Source of the DNA: Epiperipatus broadwayi
Lineage: Eukaryota > Onychophora > Udeonychophora > Euonychophora > Peripatidae
Reading direction: 5' to 3'
Length of the DNA stretch: 64,000 nucleotides
Assembly (NCBI GenBank): GCA_028023455.1
Contig: JAQFVV010012442.1
Span: forward strand, 246,001 to 310,000
Below the pieces are notes generated by a model. The model was not told the origin of the DNA and did no database searches. It saw only the letters and a list, made by a program, of their open reading frames with translations. Below, piece after piece: positions 33,083 through 50,751 of the stretch (its first letter is position 1; the number at the start of each line of letters is the position of its first letter). The position numbers were made by a program, and so were the translations under genes.

Positions 33083-33135
<53 letters not shown>
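33035..33135. repeat. Two adjacent (TA)n tracts, each inside its own palindrome
   Basis: First: CAGTTCAATA...TATTGAACTG around TA at 33,042-33,073. Second, immediately after: GATCACTATA...TATAGTGACC around TA at 33,090-33,131. In both cases non-repeat bases are mirrored on either side of the microsatellite. Confidence 0.9.
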
Positions 33136-35140
33136 CCTTCTGGTTTAGCACCAGAAATATTAATTATAATAATTGTGTAATACTGTATCAGTAACATCTG
33201 ATGTCATCTTATTAAAAAAAATAAAATAACTTGAAATTTTGAATTTTTTTTATTAATGACTTAAAATTATGCTTAAAAGTACTTATAGATGCAATTTGAG
33301 GATTAAATGTTTAATATCTTACTTTAGTGTATCATCAATGATAGCATAGGGGCCTGTCTTGTCAGAAAAGTAGTCAGTTTAGTTTGAGTTAATTCTAATT
33401 CATTTTATTTGTTTACAGAACAGTACTAAGATTTTTTTGAATGATTCTCTAGTTCATTTGCTTATCATATTTTAATCAATAGTATAAACAGTAGTGTCAC
33501 TCATAATCCTAAAACTTGTAATTTTAGTGATATCAGTTTTTGTACCTGTTGTATATTATTTGTAAATAATGATATATGTATGTGCCATTGTTCAACTTCA
33601 TTTTTCATTCATATGCTTCATTAAACCATCAACTATCATATCTCATATCCAAATATTTAATTTTACAACCAATAGTTTTAAAAAACAGCTTAATTACATT
33701 TTAAGTGAATTGATGGATTACTGGACTGTGAATTATTAAACAACAAATATACTCTAAAATATTTTATTTGTTAAAATAATTGTCATTAATTTTATTCCGT
33801 TACTTTAAAATACAGTATGTTTAATTATTAGTTCAATTTAATATTTAATGTTTTTTTTTTTTTAATTTAACAGACGAAATAGTTTTTCCCCTCTTTCTTT
33901 TTCAAGACAAGAAAGTTTCTTGCATAAAAATCTCCTAATTAAAAATTTTAGTGCAATGGGAGAAGTAGTTCTCTGTCTTCTGACCTTTGAACTTTCAAAT
34001 AACCTTGGATTATTGGAAGAATAGATGCTTTGTTAATGTTTTACATCTATAAATAGGCTGGATTACAATTCTATAAGGGCTGACTGCTGAGAAATTTTCT
34101 ACTACTGATTAAACTCCAATTCACTTTCTAAACAAAGTTTAATAGTACTTTTTTGTTATAAGCAGATACTTCCAAGACATAGTTGAAAAAAAAAAGTATT
34201 ATTGGTTTCTAAACATGACAGCGTAAACAACCATAATGGTACATCAATCTTTATTCTTAATTAACCATTTAAATTCTAAAGCTATTGTGTAAAATGTGTA
34301 TGTGTGTCTATACTATGTATTATTTAAATTTGATTGCCAATATTGAAGAAAGAATGGAAATGCATAATATTATTTTAAATTTGCTTTATTTAAACTTTAA
34401 TCATAATTGTAATGAAGAAAGAAGAATGTTTGTTTATTTTTCAATATTATCTTTCCTAAAATTTAATTATAATATTAATAGAGCAACTGAAGCATGTGTA
34501 TACTTTTATTATGTTGGAAAATGTGGGAACTCTTTATTAAACATATTAAGAATTTTTAATAATAAATTTTCACTAGTTATGAAAGAAGAAGGGTGAGACG
34601 GATGCATATGAATAATTTATTTTTGTTGTCATTATTATTGGAACATTTACCTGTTTATTTCTATTTGTGCTTATTTGAAAAATCAGATTAAATGTGTTAT
34701 TTAATGTATTGATTAATATTTTTGGATTTATTCCCAATTACTGTGAGGAATGAATTTATATAAATAGTATAAAACTGAATATGACTTTACTTTATTAATT
34801 GTTCTCCTCATTCATGGTGGATTTCCCTTATATAGAATATTACCAACAAATTCACAGAAATTTAAGTAAATAATATAAGTTAAATAATTATATGTGTTTA
34901 TGAATGCCTATGAAAATATAAAATAAATGCTTGAATATATCTCACAAATTAAATGATGAATTATTATTTTATTTACATCGTCAGAAAATGTTTATTGTTT
35001 AATAAAAAAGATATTCTATATAATATTAACAGCGATTTCATTAGCCTTGCTAAAAACATTGAATACGCTATACTGGAGTCAAAATAATATTGTTTGTCAT
35101 CCTGCAAGAATTTGTTATGTGTTCATCAGTATTCATCTTT
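33136..35140. other. Gene-free AT-rich DNA
   Basis: The open frame at 34,285-34,596 is N/Y/L-rich, has no domain and is unlikely to be a gene. Confidence 0.4.
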
Positions 35141-35266
<126 letters not shown>

Positions 35267-36867
35267 TAGTATATGACCAAAAGATCTCATTTATAAACTA
35301 TAAATAAACTTTTCCTTTCTCAACAAAGAAAAGAAGAAAAAAAGAACTTTAGTAATTATTATTAATTGTTATTATTTTAATAGACAGATAGTTTAAAAAG
35401 TGTATTATGATTTATTTATTATTATCATTATGTATTATTATTCTCCAAGAATGTCTCATAAATGTATAATGTGGAAAAATATTATACAAGGTATTTATTA
35501 TTATTTTAGTATAAGTTTTATTGTGTGCTCGTATTATAAACATACATGCATGGTAGAAAGGGAGACATCCATTTAATGTTGAAGGGGTTAATAGCTCTTT
35601 TAAACAGAATCTCATTATATAATTTTTATAGTATGTCTTCACATTTTCCATTGGATTAAAAAATATTTATTTTCAATAATTACTTAACTTAGAATATAAA
35701 GATTTATTATGTATCTAAACCAAACTTTTACTTTAATTTTGTGCTAATGCAAATGCACTATAAAAATTATTTTGTCTTACCTTGCCAATAGAAATTATTT
35801 TGTCTTGCTTTTTAACCATAATTAGTATGTTTCCAGGTCATAAATATTATATCTATCAGATATAAAATATTGATTCATTATTGCTTTTACAGTTGTTAAT
35901 TGATATTTTTACAGTAGTGCTTTACTTACTGAGATTTGAAATTGTGTGTGCTTTATTATGCTTATATATGTGTGTCTATTATTAAATCCAACTATAACCA
36001 ATGTGTAAATTGAAAGTAAAAAATGATATAAACTCTATCGTTTTCAGATGATGAGAATGGGCCAATTGATTTGGGAAGATTATAAATTTACTTAAGTATG
36101 AATTTATTGTTCTTTATTATGCTTGGATAGAAAAGTATCTGTGTAGAATGAAGTTAGTAATGTTTTATAGTATCTTATGTAATTGAGTAATCGGTCCCCT
36201 TTTGTTATTTGAATATTTGACATGGGTAGATTGTAAAGTATATTGTATGGGATAGAGTAAACTCTCCTTTTTCGTTTATTGAAGTATTTGATAGGAGTAG
36301 ATTCAATCCTCCAATTATGATGGTTGTATTCATGAATTAGAGTATATGAAGCCAAGTATTTTATCTCCCATATATTTTTAGTGGTGAGAATTTGTTCCCA
36401 CCAGTTTATGCAATCTCAGAAGTTAGAATTGGGAGTTATTGTATTGTTATTTATATGATTAAAATTGTAAAAATCTTTTATTCTCATGTGTCTTAAGGAA
36501 TGTTTTCATCTTATACTTATAACCAAGTGCCCAATAATTATTGATAAGAAAGAAAAAAAGCAGAATTGATTTTCTCACAAATATTAAAGGTAGTGTTAAT
36601 GCTTGATTGTCCATTGTCATCATTTGTATTATGATTTCATACAAGTTCATAAGTAAACTGATTGGATTGATTAATATTAATTATTTATTTTATGACACAG
36701 CATAATAAAGACACATGTATAAAGTATTAATTTAAAGGATATGGAGAAATTCATCATGAAAGCATAACTTTAAATATTATTCCAAATCATTTTGTATTCA
36801 TCATTTAAGTTTCATATTATCAATTTTCATATTCCATCATCATTTGAGTACGCAAGCAAAAAAAGAC
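35267..36867. other. Gene-free AT-rich DNA with a degenerate two-copy repeat
   Basis: At 36,192 and 36,259 a segment of about 45 bp recurs loosely (CCTTTT-GTTATTTGAATATTTGA and GTAGATT). The minus-strand frame there (36,104-36,355) has no recognised domain. Confidence 0.35.
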
Positions 36868-37018
36868 AAATCATAGTTAATTAGTAGAATTATTTATTTC
36901 TATTTTGCAAAAAAAAATAAAACATAGTTTATTAATAGAATTATTTATTTCATTTTTGCAAAGACATAATATATTTAATTAATGGAGTTATTTATTTCAA
37001 TTTTGCAAAGTATAGTTT
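36868..37018. repeat. Three-copy degenerate tandem repeat, period about 50 bp
   Basis: TTA(G/A)T(A/G)GA(A/G)TTATTTATTTC recurs at 36,881, 36,932 and 36,979, each followed by TTTTGCAAA. Confidence 0.75.
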
Positions 37019-38454
37019 GATGTTATTCTTATTTATACCTACTCTTAAATTCAAACTCCTTTTATTTTTATTTAATGTGAATTTGAAGTAAAATGCCAAA
37101 AATTTTAGTTTTATCTTATAATTTAATATAAATATTGAACCATATGTTATTTATCATAAACTTATCAACTTAATTGAAAATTTAAGAGTGCTAAAAACCA
37201 GATGTTGAATATAAAGTATTTTTTGTAGTTTATTGTCTGAAGTTTAGGGCTCTATTACTACAACTCCATATGTTTATCAGAAAAGATGATAACTTAAAAC
37301 CATATTTCAATAAAAATGCTAAGATTTTATTTTGGTTTATTATTTTTTGTATTAAAATATGTGTTTCCATAAGTCTATCAGAATGCCTTGTTAGATGAGA
37401 TGTGTCAGATTAGAAATAATAAAATTATTTTGTGTTATTTGTTCTCATGTAAATTTTTCAACTATTGATGTTAAATACCTCTAGAACTTGTACCTGCACC
37501 AATTAAAAAAAGAGTTAATGTTTGCTTAACTATATGTTTTTAATACATGTTTTGTTATTAAAAAATGGTGTTCAGAATTATTGTTTAACTTACATTCATA
37601 TTTCATATTTCTACACATGCTCACACATTTATTTTATCTAATATGATATGATTCTACTTTCATTTCATTTAATGATGAACATATTCCGATAAGATGATGT
37701 TGATTTTCTTGATCCAAACACTGTATAAAATGTTATTTATTTACTGATTCTCAAAAAAGTTTTATTATTCAGTTGTTGTTTAGATGATGAATTGAAATCA
37801 TAATGTACCCTATTTCTTTTATTATCTAACTGCCATTATTTACTTAGGGTATTTCTTAATTTACATCATTACTTTCATAATAGTAAATAGTAGTTGTTGA
37901 GAAGTGTAGATTTAAGATTAAGCCATGCCATAAATTAATTCCCTGAGATTTTCAATTATTAATTTAGATTAAATATTAATTCAGTTACCTAGTTTAGATT
38001 AGTGTATAATTAAAAGTTCAGTAATGCTAGGTTTATTTTATATTTAATTCCAACTTGCTACACATTATAGTTATTAAAAATTACATTTTAGTTATTACTT
38101 TAATTTTCTAATATGGTAGAGGTTGTTCAATGCATGTGTATAATGGAAAAAGGTGAAGTATAGACTATAACTTGTTAATTTAGATGGTAGAATTTTTACC
38201 AATTTAATTCTTATTTATTATAGAATTTAATAGTTGTTTTATCACTATTAATTATAATATTTCCTCCAACATATAATGTACATTTTACTCCTTATAGACC
38301 TCTGTATCCTTCAACTGAGCTAGGCTAAGGTAAAACTTCATTTAAGAGCCTCATAAATAATTTTAGAGTAAAGTTAGTGCAATAGTTTATTCTATGATTT
38401 ATGGAATTGGCACCCCTGGGTATTTGTGGTTGTTAGTGATTGAGAAGGAGGGTT

Positions 38455-38457
<3 letters not shown>
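37019..38457. other. Gene-free AT-rich DNA
   Basis: No gene, RNA or repeat is recognised. Confidence 0.45.
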
Positions 38458-38488
<31 letters not shown>

Positions 38489-38527
38489 AGACAGGAATAC
38501 TGTCCTTCATATAAATATTTATATACT

Positions 38528-38565
<38 letters not shown>

Positions 38566-38575
38566 ACATAAGTGT
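38458..38575. repeat. Two (TA)n tracts, the second inside an imperfect palindrome
   Basis: TA at 38,458-38,486 and 38,531-38,562. The second is bracketed by TACTTATGTA and TGTACATAAGTGTA, which mirror each other imperfectly. Confidence 0.85.
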
Positions 38576-39264
38576 AACTTCATTTGGCTTCAACAGGTGT
38601 CAGAGTTTATCTTAGCTTAACTATTTATTTATAATTTTCTGATTTAAAAAAAAATGATTAAAAATAGAATACATTAATTATTTAATGAATAATATATGAT
38701 AATAATGTATAGTATTGTAAACTTTATTAAATTTTGTAGGATTATGTGTACATATTTCAGTAGCATGTGGTAGTTAGTTTGATAAGAGATGTAAGATAGT
38801 AATTTTACTTAAATGAAATAGCAGGGGTAATTTTTAAGATTAATGAATAGTATTAATGTATTATAAAGCAAATATTGTTGTGTTCATTTCTAATTTATAG
38901 TTAGAGATAAAATAAATAGTATCAAATTAATTTAAAAATAATATTTAAATTTTGTTAAAGCAGTCTTATAATATTAAAATGTTTAATCTAAATTAGCATA
39001 TAGTATGTAAAGTCATTTCTGATGTAATATTCTTTAAATATTTTAATTTGTAGTTTTTAAATAAGTTATAATTAGCTAGTAGAGGTCTAGTTAAAAAGTT
39101 CATCAGTGTATGTGTACATGTACGGAGATATGTATGAAGTAAATGAATAACAAATAATTTAACTACAATATTGATTTAAAAACAAATGAATGAATAAAGG
39201 TATTATAATTAAAAATTTAAAAAGTTTTGATAAAAAAAAAAATTGTTTTTTATATTTGTTTCAT
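38576..39264. other. Gene-free AT-rich DNA
   Basis: Nothing is recognised. Confidence 0.45.
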
Positions 39265-39275
39265 TTTATTTTATG

Positions 39276-39309
<34 letters not shown>

Positions 39310-39315
39310 CATAAA

Positions 39316-39353
<38 letters not shown>
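39265..39353. repeat. Two (TA)n tracts, the first inside a palindrome
   Basis: ATTTTATGTAATA...TATTACATAAAAT encloses TA at 39,279-39,307; a second TA tract (39,319-39,353) leads directly into the PLE palindrome. Confidence 0.9.
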
Positions 39354-39355
<2 letters not shown>

Positions 39356-39671
39356 CTATTCAAAACAATACAATAATTAATACAGTAACAATATTTTAAA
39401 CAAATATATACCAATTTAATAGAAGTACTTTCAACTATCTATGTAGTCATTGTCAACTAGACTCAAATTGTATTAGAAAAAACCGTTACAAATGTAAACA
39501 AAAGCAATACGTCATACATCAATTTTCCCACAATTCATTAATTTTTATATTGGCTGTCTGTCTATTTATCAACTGTTGCTTTTCACTTTTTATTAACATA
39601 GCTTCTTTAATTTTGCGTTTATTATTATTTCTTTCAATACACAGAATTTTAACTTTATTAAAATCAAAATC
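39354..39671 (-). pseudogene. Penelope-like element 3' tail, left arm and centre
   Basis: Read on the minus strand this gives the last GIY-YIG codons (VKILCIERNNNKRKIKEAMLIKS-like, with N-rich lysine block) at 39,560-39,671, then the noncoding tail also found at 1,345-1,600 and 2,800-3,035. Only the last few hundred bases of the element are present. Confidence 0.75.
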
Positions 39672-44560
<4,889 letters not shown>

Positions 44561-44574
44561 GCATCTCTATCATC

Positions 44575-44875
44575 TTCATTTAACTTCATCATCATCATCA
44601 TCATCATCATCATCTCTCTATCTCATCTTCAACTTTATTTATTTTTTCAACTTCATCATCATCTCATATCTCTATCTCACCTTCATCTATATTCTTTTCA
44701 ACTTCATCATCATCTCATCTCTCTCTCATTTCTCATCTCTGTATCTCCATCTCCATCTAATCATCATTATAATTAGTTATCATCATCATCATCAACATCT
44801 CTCCTGCTCTTTCATCATCTTTCTCTTCTTTTATTTTTCTTTTCTTCACCTTTCACCTCTCTCTCAATCTTCATT
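44575..44875. repeat. G-poor, pyrimidine-rich degenerate minisatellite
   Basis: Plus strand is nearly free of G. CAACTTCATCATCATCTCAT recurs at about 44,648 and 44,698 after a longer (TCA)n run at 44,585-44,612, giving a period of about 50 bp. The Ser-rich frame across it is an artefact. Such a strand-biased tract can adopt triplex structure. Confidence 0.7.
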
Positions 44876-44885
44876 TCATAAGGTT

Positions 44886-45022
<137 letters not shown>

Positions 45023-48000
45023 GTACCCTCACTTCCAGAAATATATAATATAACTTCAAATATGACTAGCTCAATTAAATCGTTATGCTCGGCTAAAATA
45101 TGTATAACTATTATTAATATATTTTTATAATACTATATCTTATCAGATTTACTACAACTAACAGAAAATTAATATGGTTCAATATCATGCATTAATTAAA
45201 TAAGTATTTATTAAATCATGAGACTATGAAGTGAAGTTACAAGTGGTAATATGAATTTACATTGAGCCTATGTTTTCTAAGACATTATCTCAATGGCATA
45301 AGAATACTATAACCTCTTTATTATCTACTATTATGTCTTTTATAAAAATTAACTAACTTCAATAATAATAATAATAAATAAATCTCAATCTTTTTATCAA
45401 AGAAATATAACTAAATAATCTCAGGTTCTTTTAATTATCTTAAAGTAATAATACTTCTTGCAGATAGGCATGATAAGGGATTTAATATCAAACCTAACTA
45501 CACCTAACTTATAATAATAATAAATAACTAATAATAACAATCTCCAGTATATAAGTTAACCTTATCTATTTTATTATACTACCAATCATTAAGAAAACAA
45601 GTAAATCATCTACATGTCTTTCATCTTCATATAGTATCTTAATTGAGAATATAATAAAATCTTATAATTTAATAATATGTGGCAATAAATAATATTATAT
45701 TCTTATATTGTGCATTATAATTATTTTTTGTGACCATTATAACATAATATGTTAATGTCAATGAATTTCTATACATTAGATTAAGAAAATACTGTATTTC
45801 TTTTTTAAAAATAATAATAATAATTTAATTCATATTGTGCAAATATTATGTTTTATTCAAATTATCTGTTGTCAAATGCTGTGGTGCAAAATAATGAATT
45901 CGACACACTTTTAAAACAACTTAAACAAATTTATTTACATCAACTTTAATAAACAAATTATATACATTATTTCCATTACAAGTGGAAATCAAGAAAAATA
46001 ATAATACAAGATTCTCACATTGTTATTATTTCCATAATCCAAAATAAATAATCCATACATTTCTTAAAATGTTTTATCAGTAACATTTAATTGAGTTTAT
46101 GAACTTATATTTTACTAGATATCATTTATAATCACTTAGTACAATAGAAGGCTTTTATGTAAATATCTATTATGTAGCACATGTAAAATAAACAAACTTT
46201 AACAATTAGAATGCTACTCCACTTAAGTATTATAGCTATTTCTATTATAATGCAACTATTATGTATTACATTTATTATTAGCATTAACTAAATATCAACT
46301 AATGTATAGATTGATATAACTTTGTAATATTATGTGACATATATTGATTATATAATTATTTATTTCATCCTGCTGTAATTTCATAATATATGTCTTAGCA
46401 AAATATGCAATACATATATGTTCTTTTCTTAAAATAATATTTAAAAATTATTCAACAATTTTGTGAAGACAAAATTTTTATTTATAAATCACCAATTTTT
46501 ATAAAGTTATTATATTAAAATAAAATTCTATGATTCTTTTCCATTTAAACTACTATTCTTCTCGACTTGTTATTCCTATTCCCTCTTAATAAAATCTTAT
46601 CTTCAAGTATCATTCTAATCTTATTTAACTTCAATATCAGCTTACCAATTTTTTTTTTAAAAAAAAATGACTATCCAAACTCTTTTATATCTCATCATCT
46701 ATATATGATAAACCCTTCAAACAAAATATAAATTTCTATATAAAATTAATTTAACTTGTCTAATAAAAAAAAAAAATATATAGATATTTTTATTTTTACT
46801 TCTTACTAACTTGAAAATAAATATAAATGACTCATACTAATATAATAAATCAAACTCCTAATATTATAACAGAAACATTAAAGTTTATTCACGAAAGAAT
46901 CATATAATTATTTCTGGATAACTCTTATTACGTTGTAATAAATTTATATTATAAAATAAAGTATGCATATTAAAATAAAACTATTATTGATAGTATTATG
47001 CGTGTATATTATTTAAATATTTATACATTCACTCAACAATCAAATAATATTTGGTTTATCTAAAGAAAACAAAGCAAAATACATTAAATTATTAATATTA
47101 TATAATTATTACCATAAATGATACTCCAATTTATAATCAGCCAAACAATGTCCTCCAGGATTATAGTTTTACAAAATAATGTCACATTTATACTCAACAA
47201 TTATTCTTAAAATATTACGTGTTGTAAAATTATATAAAAAATAAACTTTATGAAATTAAGTGTTATATTAACATGTAGTTACTTTTAAAATGTACCTCTC
47301 TTATCTTTAATAGATCCATAAATAATTAATTATCTATGTTAGTTAAGAAAACAAAATATGTTACATAAATCCAACGGTGTCTTCTTTCCACCCACAATTG
47401 TTCTTTTTTTTTCCTAGGCACAAAATTCTACCAACATCGCTTCCTTTTCCGGTACATCACGTGTTTAAACAGTTTTTATGAAATAAATGAAAACGTTTTT
47501 TTTTTTTTTTTTTTAAAAATAAGATAAAATAAGTTCCACCATAAAGAAACAAAATAATAATTAAAACAGTTTATAGGATCCGGATTTATTTAAAAGTTAT
47601 TATCTTCCTAGGATTAATCAATAGTTAAATGTTTAATTTAAGTTTTTATAAAAATTGACTTGGATATCCACGTATACTTCTATGCGCATTTCTTAAAATA
47701 TTCAGCAAAACATTTTTTAAATTTTTCTATATAACCAGCATATAGAATTTAAATATTATAACGTTTTTATAAGTATTTATTTATCAATTAAATTTCCGAA
47801 TTATCAGTTTTTTTAAAAGCTATCAACATCTAGTCTTTTAAATAACAAAGACTTAATAAGGCAAGTATTTCTGCAATTATTATTAACTTCCATATCTTTA
47901 CCAAAAGATATATTAAAATATATAATTTAAAAATACTTTCTTCATAAAGAAGTATTTATCTTTCTTTAAAATATTTGTTTATAAAATTAATTATAATCAA

Positions 48001-49328
48001 CTTTTAAATTCATATAATGTCCAATATATTATTTTTATCCAACTAGTAATTCTCCTAGTTAATCCAGCGTTCACTATATTTTTAATATAAAGTTTCCAAC
48101 ACATTTTATCGATATACAATATTTTCATGATTATTTGATAGTAAAATTGAGCTTCGATAGATACGATCAATAGGGAACTATAAATAAATTAGCACTGCAT
48201 ATTAAACGGTAAACTTTTATAAAATTATTTAGAACTACTCTCTTATAAATTAAGAAACTATTACAAGAGCGTCTATAATTTTTTACTTAGCTATATTTAA
48301 TAGCACACTTCACTTAAAAGAAATTCCAATCACCCTTGAACAATTGAACCTCAGTTTTTATACCAGAATAAATTACCCACTTGATTGGTAAATTAAGCAA
48401 TCACCTTGCTAGCCTATTTACATATCTTACCAACAATAAGAAATTAAAAATAAATAATGACTTATTTAATATTTATTATTTATTACATTATTTAATTCTT
48501 AAATTAATTTTTATCATTTATTTAAATCCATTAAGCATTTTTTTAAAAATATATGTTTTACTTTATTTCACTTTTAACTTTTATAAGACTATTTTTCTAA
48601 ACAAACTAAGTCTATTTTTATTCATTATATTTTTTAAACAGTATTTTAAAAATCAGATTTAATATTTCACACTAATTATTTTTATTTTTATCTCGTGATA
48701 GCCAATATAATATTTATAAATTTTATAATAGAATTTTAAAACAGTTTTGCAACTTTACTAAAAAAACTTACAAGCATATGTGTACATATGTCTATCTGTC
48801 ACCTGATTTACAACACAGATATAAACGCTTGTAATTATCTAAAAATAAACTAACAATTCAATTTTATAAAATAAATATTTTTTAAAACAAATAATATACT
48901 ATAACAACTTTAAAATAATAATTCGATATTATAAAATCAAATATTAAGCCTCTATTATATACTATTAATAACAAAATATTTATATTCACTTACTAAATAT
49001 TAATCTTTATCAACAATAAATATATATGCATTTAATTTTAACTTGTCTTTTATAACTTTTAGCTTTAAACATTTATTTACAAAACTTATTAATGCAGTAT
49101 TGATCATGGCCATTTTTCCCAACCATATAATATTATCATTTTTTTATTGAAACGTCTCTCTCAAATATTAGCACAATTTCACATATCAAATATTCATAGT
49201 TTACTTTAGTTAAACTTTTGAAAGATTATTATAAATAAAATCAACATCATATAGCTGTAATATATTTAAAATTTAAATTTTTTTTAATAAATTGATATAA
49301 CAATTTATGGAGACCCATACAAAAGGGC

Positions 49329-49331
<3 letters not shown>
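45023..49331 (-). mobile_element. Unclassified 4.3-kb TG...CA element, minus copy
   Basis: On the minus strand it runs from TGTGCCC (49,331) to GGGTACA (45,023), both ends touching (TA)n. It is collinear with 50,747-55,225. Matching landmarks at similar distances from the TGTGCCC end are: a TGAATATT...GAATTGT-like block (about 140 bp in), GTAAATAAATTTGTTT (about 3.4 kb), CCCTTATCAT (about 3.85 kb), AACCTGAGATTATTT (about 3.9 kb) and TTCTTATGCCATTGAG (about 4.0 kb). A TATAAAA box lies near 48,360. No ORF above 100 codons or known protein motif was found. TG...CA ends would fit an LTR-type integrase, but no LTRs are recognised. It could be a large nonautonomous retroelement. Confidence 0.6.

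Positions 49332-49422
<91 letters not shown>
49332..49422. repeat. (TA)n microsatellite
   Basis: About 91 bp of TA directly after GGGCACAA. Confidence 0.97.
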
Positions 49423-49426
<4 letters not shown>

Positions 49427-49430
49427 CACA

Positions 49431-49860
49431 CAATTACAAATATCCAGTAATGCTCTCTTTTTAAAAGTCTATATCTCAATAATAGCAAACTTCAAAATGA
49501 TACCAATTTGAAGTTGTATGCTAAATGATGTTAAATATTGAAATACAAACCAACTCAAACACAGGACATGAAGTTTTAAATAAGCAAATGATCACAAAAT
49601 TTGCTAATAAACTAACATGTTTACAAATATCTTAAAGACAAACTAAATATTAGATTTTAATCTTCAAATAGCCCTCCCAAACTATAAATGAAAAGAAAGT
49701 GACCATTAACACTATCTTTACAAATCATACAAATATCTAAAGCATTATACAATTACAAATATCCAGTAACACTCTCTGTTTAAAAGTCTATATCTCAATA
49801 ATTACAAACTTCAAAACAGAGGGAACTACTGGATATTTCAATTGTATAATGGTTTATATA
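49431..49860. repeat. 319-bp unit bounded by 70-bp direct repeats
   Basis: A block starting CAATTACAAATATCCAGTAA and passing through TAAAAGTCTATATCTCAATA occurs at 49,431 and 49,750 (period 319 bp), with few differences. After the second copy, ACTGGATATTTCAATTGTATAAT is the partial reverse complement of its start, making a hairpin-like end. No ORF and no hammerhead core are visible. Confidence 0.7.
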
Positions 49861-49900
49861 TATTTATATGATTTGGTCTGTTAGTGTTAACGGTACCTTT

Positions 49901-50008
<108 letters not shown>

Positions 50009-50149
50009 CAAAAATAAGTTTTATATACATAAAACCTGCTATCGCTTGTATTAATAATCAATAGATGGAGCTTTACCAAGACCTCCAAAGCAAAGCATAT
50101 TTTGTTTACATAAATGTCAGAGTCAATATTCACTGTCTCTGTCATTTTG

Positions 50150-50208
50150 CTCCACTCTCAGATCAGCTAATTTCAAGCTGATTTGCTCTCATCAGTGAAG
50201 GATAGGAG
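50150..50208 (-). ncRNA. Hammerhead-ribozyme-like fold, copy 1 (core intact)
   Basis: Minus-strand order: CTCC, TATCC, TTCA, CTGATGA, GAGC-AAATCA-GCTT, GAAA, TTAGCTGATC, TGAG, AGT, GGAG. CTGATGA and GAAA match the core. Helix II is GAGC/GCTT (one G-U). Helix III is two to three pairs. Predicted cleavage follows ATC. Helix I has TTCA/TGAG, an internal loop, then CTCC/GGAG, the type I architecture whose loop makes tertiary contacts. Confidence 0.6.
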
Positions 50209-50565
50209 TTAGAAACTAGACCTAAACACTAACTCCAAGCGTTTATGCAAAATGTTTCTATCAGTTTGCAAGTATGAATCTTTTAGACACATAAATGTCT
50301 TCAAACTCAGCTTATCAAATAAGATAGCTAAATGGATCTGATATCAGTTCAGTTTTGCCACATAGTCAAAGCTTCTGCAATCTATATCATTGCAAGGAAG
50401 CTTTAAAGGTACATTTATGAAAAACAAAAATCAAGTTTTATATACGTAAAACCTGCTATCACTTGTATTAATGATCAATAAATGGAGCTTTACCAAGACC
50501 TCCAAAACAAGCATATTTTGTTTACATAAATGTCAGAGTCAATATTCACTCTTTCTTTCATTTTG

Positions 50566-50624
50566 CTACATGGTCAGATCATCTGGTTTCATGCGGATTT
50601 GCTCTCGTCAGTGAAGGATAGGAG
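50566..50624 (-). ncRNA. Hammerhead-ribozyme-like fold, copy 2
   Basis: Same layout as copy 1, 416 bp away: CTGACGA (still CUGANGA), helix II GAGC-AAATCC-GCAT with one mismatch, GAAA, then CCAGATGATC, where helix III pairing is weakened by a C-A mismatch. Proximal helix I (TCA/TGA) holds; distal CTCC no longer pairs well. Probably a decayed copy. Confidence 0.5.
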
Positions 50625-50654
50625 TTAGAAACTAGACCTAAACACTAACTCCAA

Positions 50655-50656
<2 letters not shown>

Positions 50657-50746
<90 letters not shown>
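50657..50746. repeat. (TA)n microsatellite
   Basis: About 90 bp of TA between the tandem dimer and the TGTGCCC end of the next element. Confidence 0.97.

Positions 50747-50751
<5 letters not shown>

Noticed and set aside
34285-34596. 103-codon ORF
   Set aside because: Composition is that of random AT-rich DNA; no motif and no splice sites.
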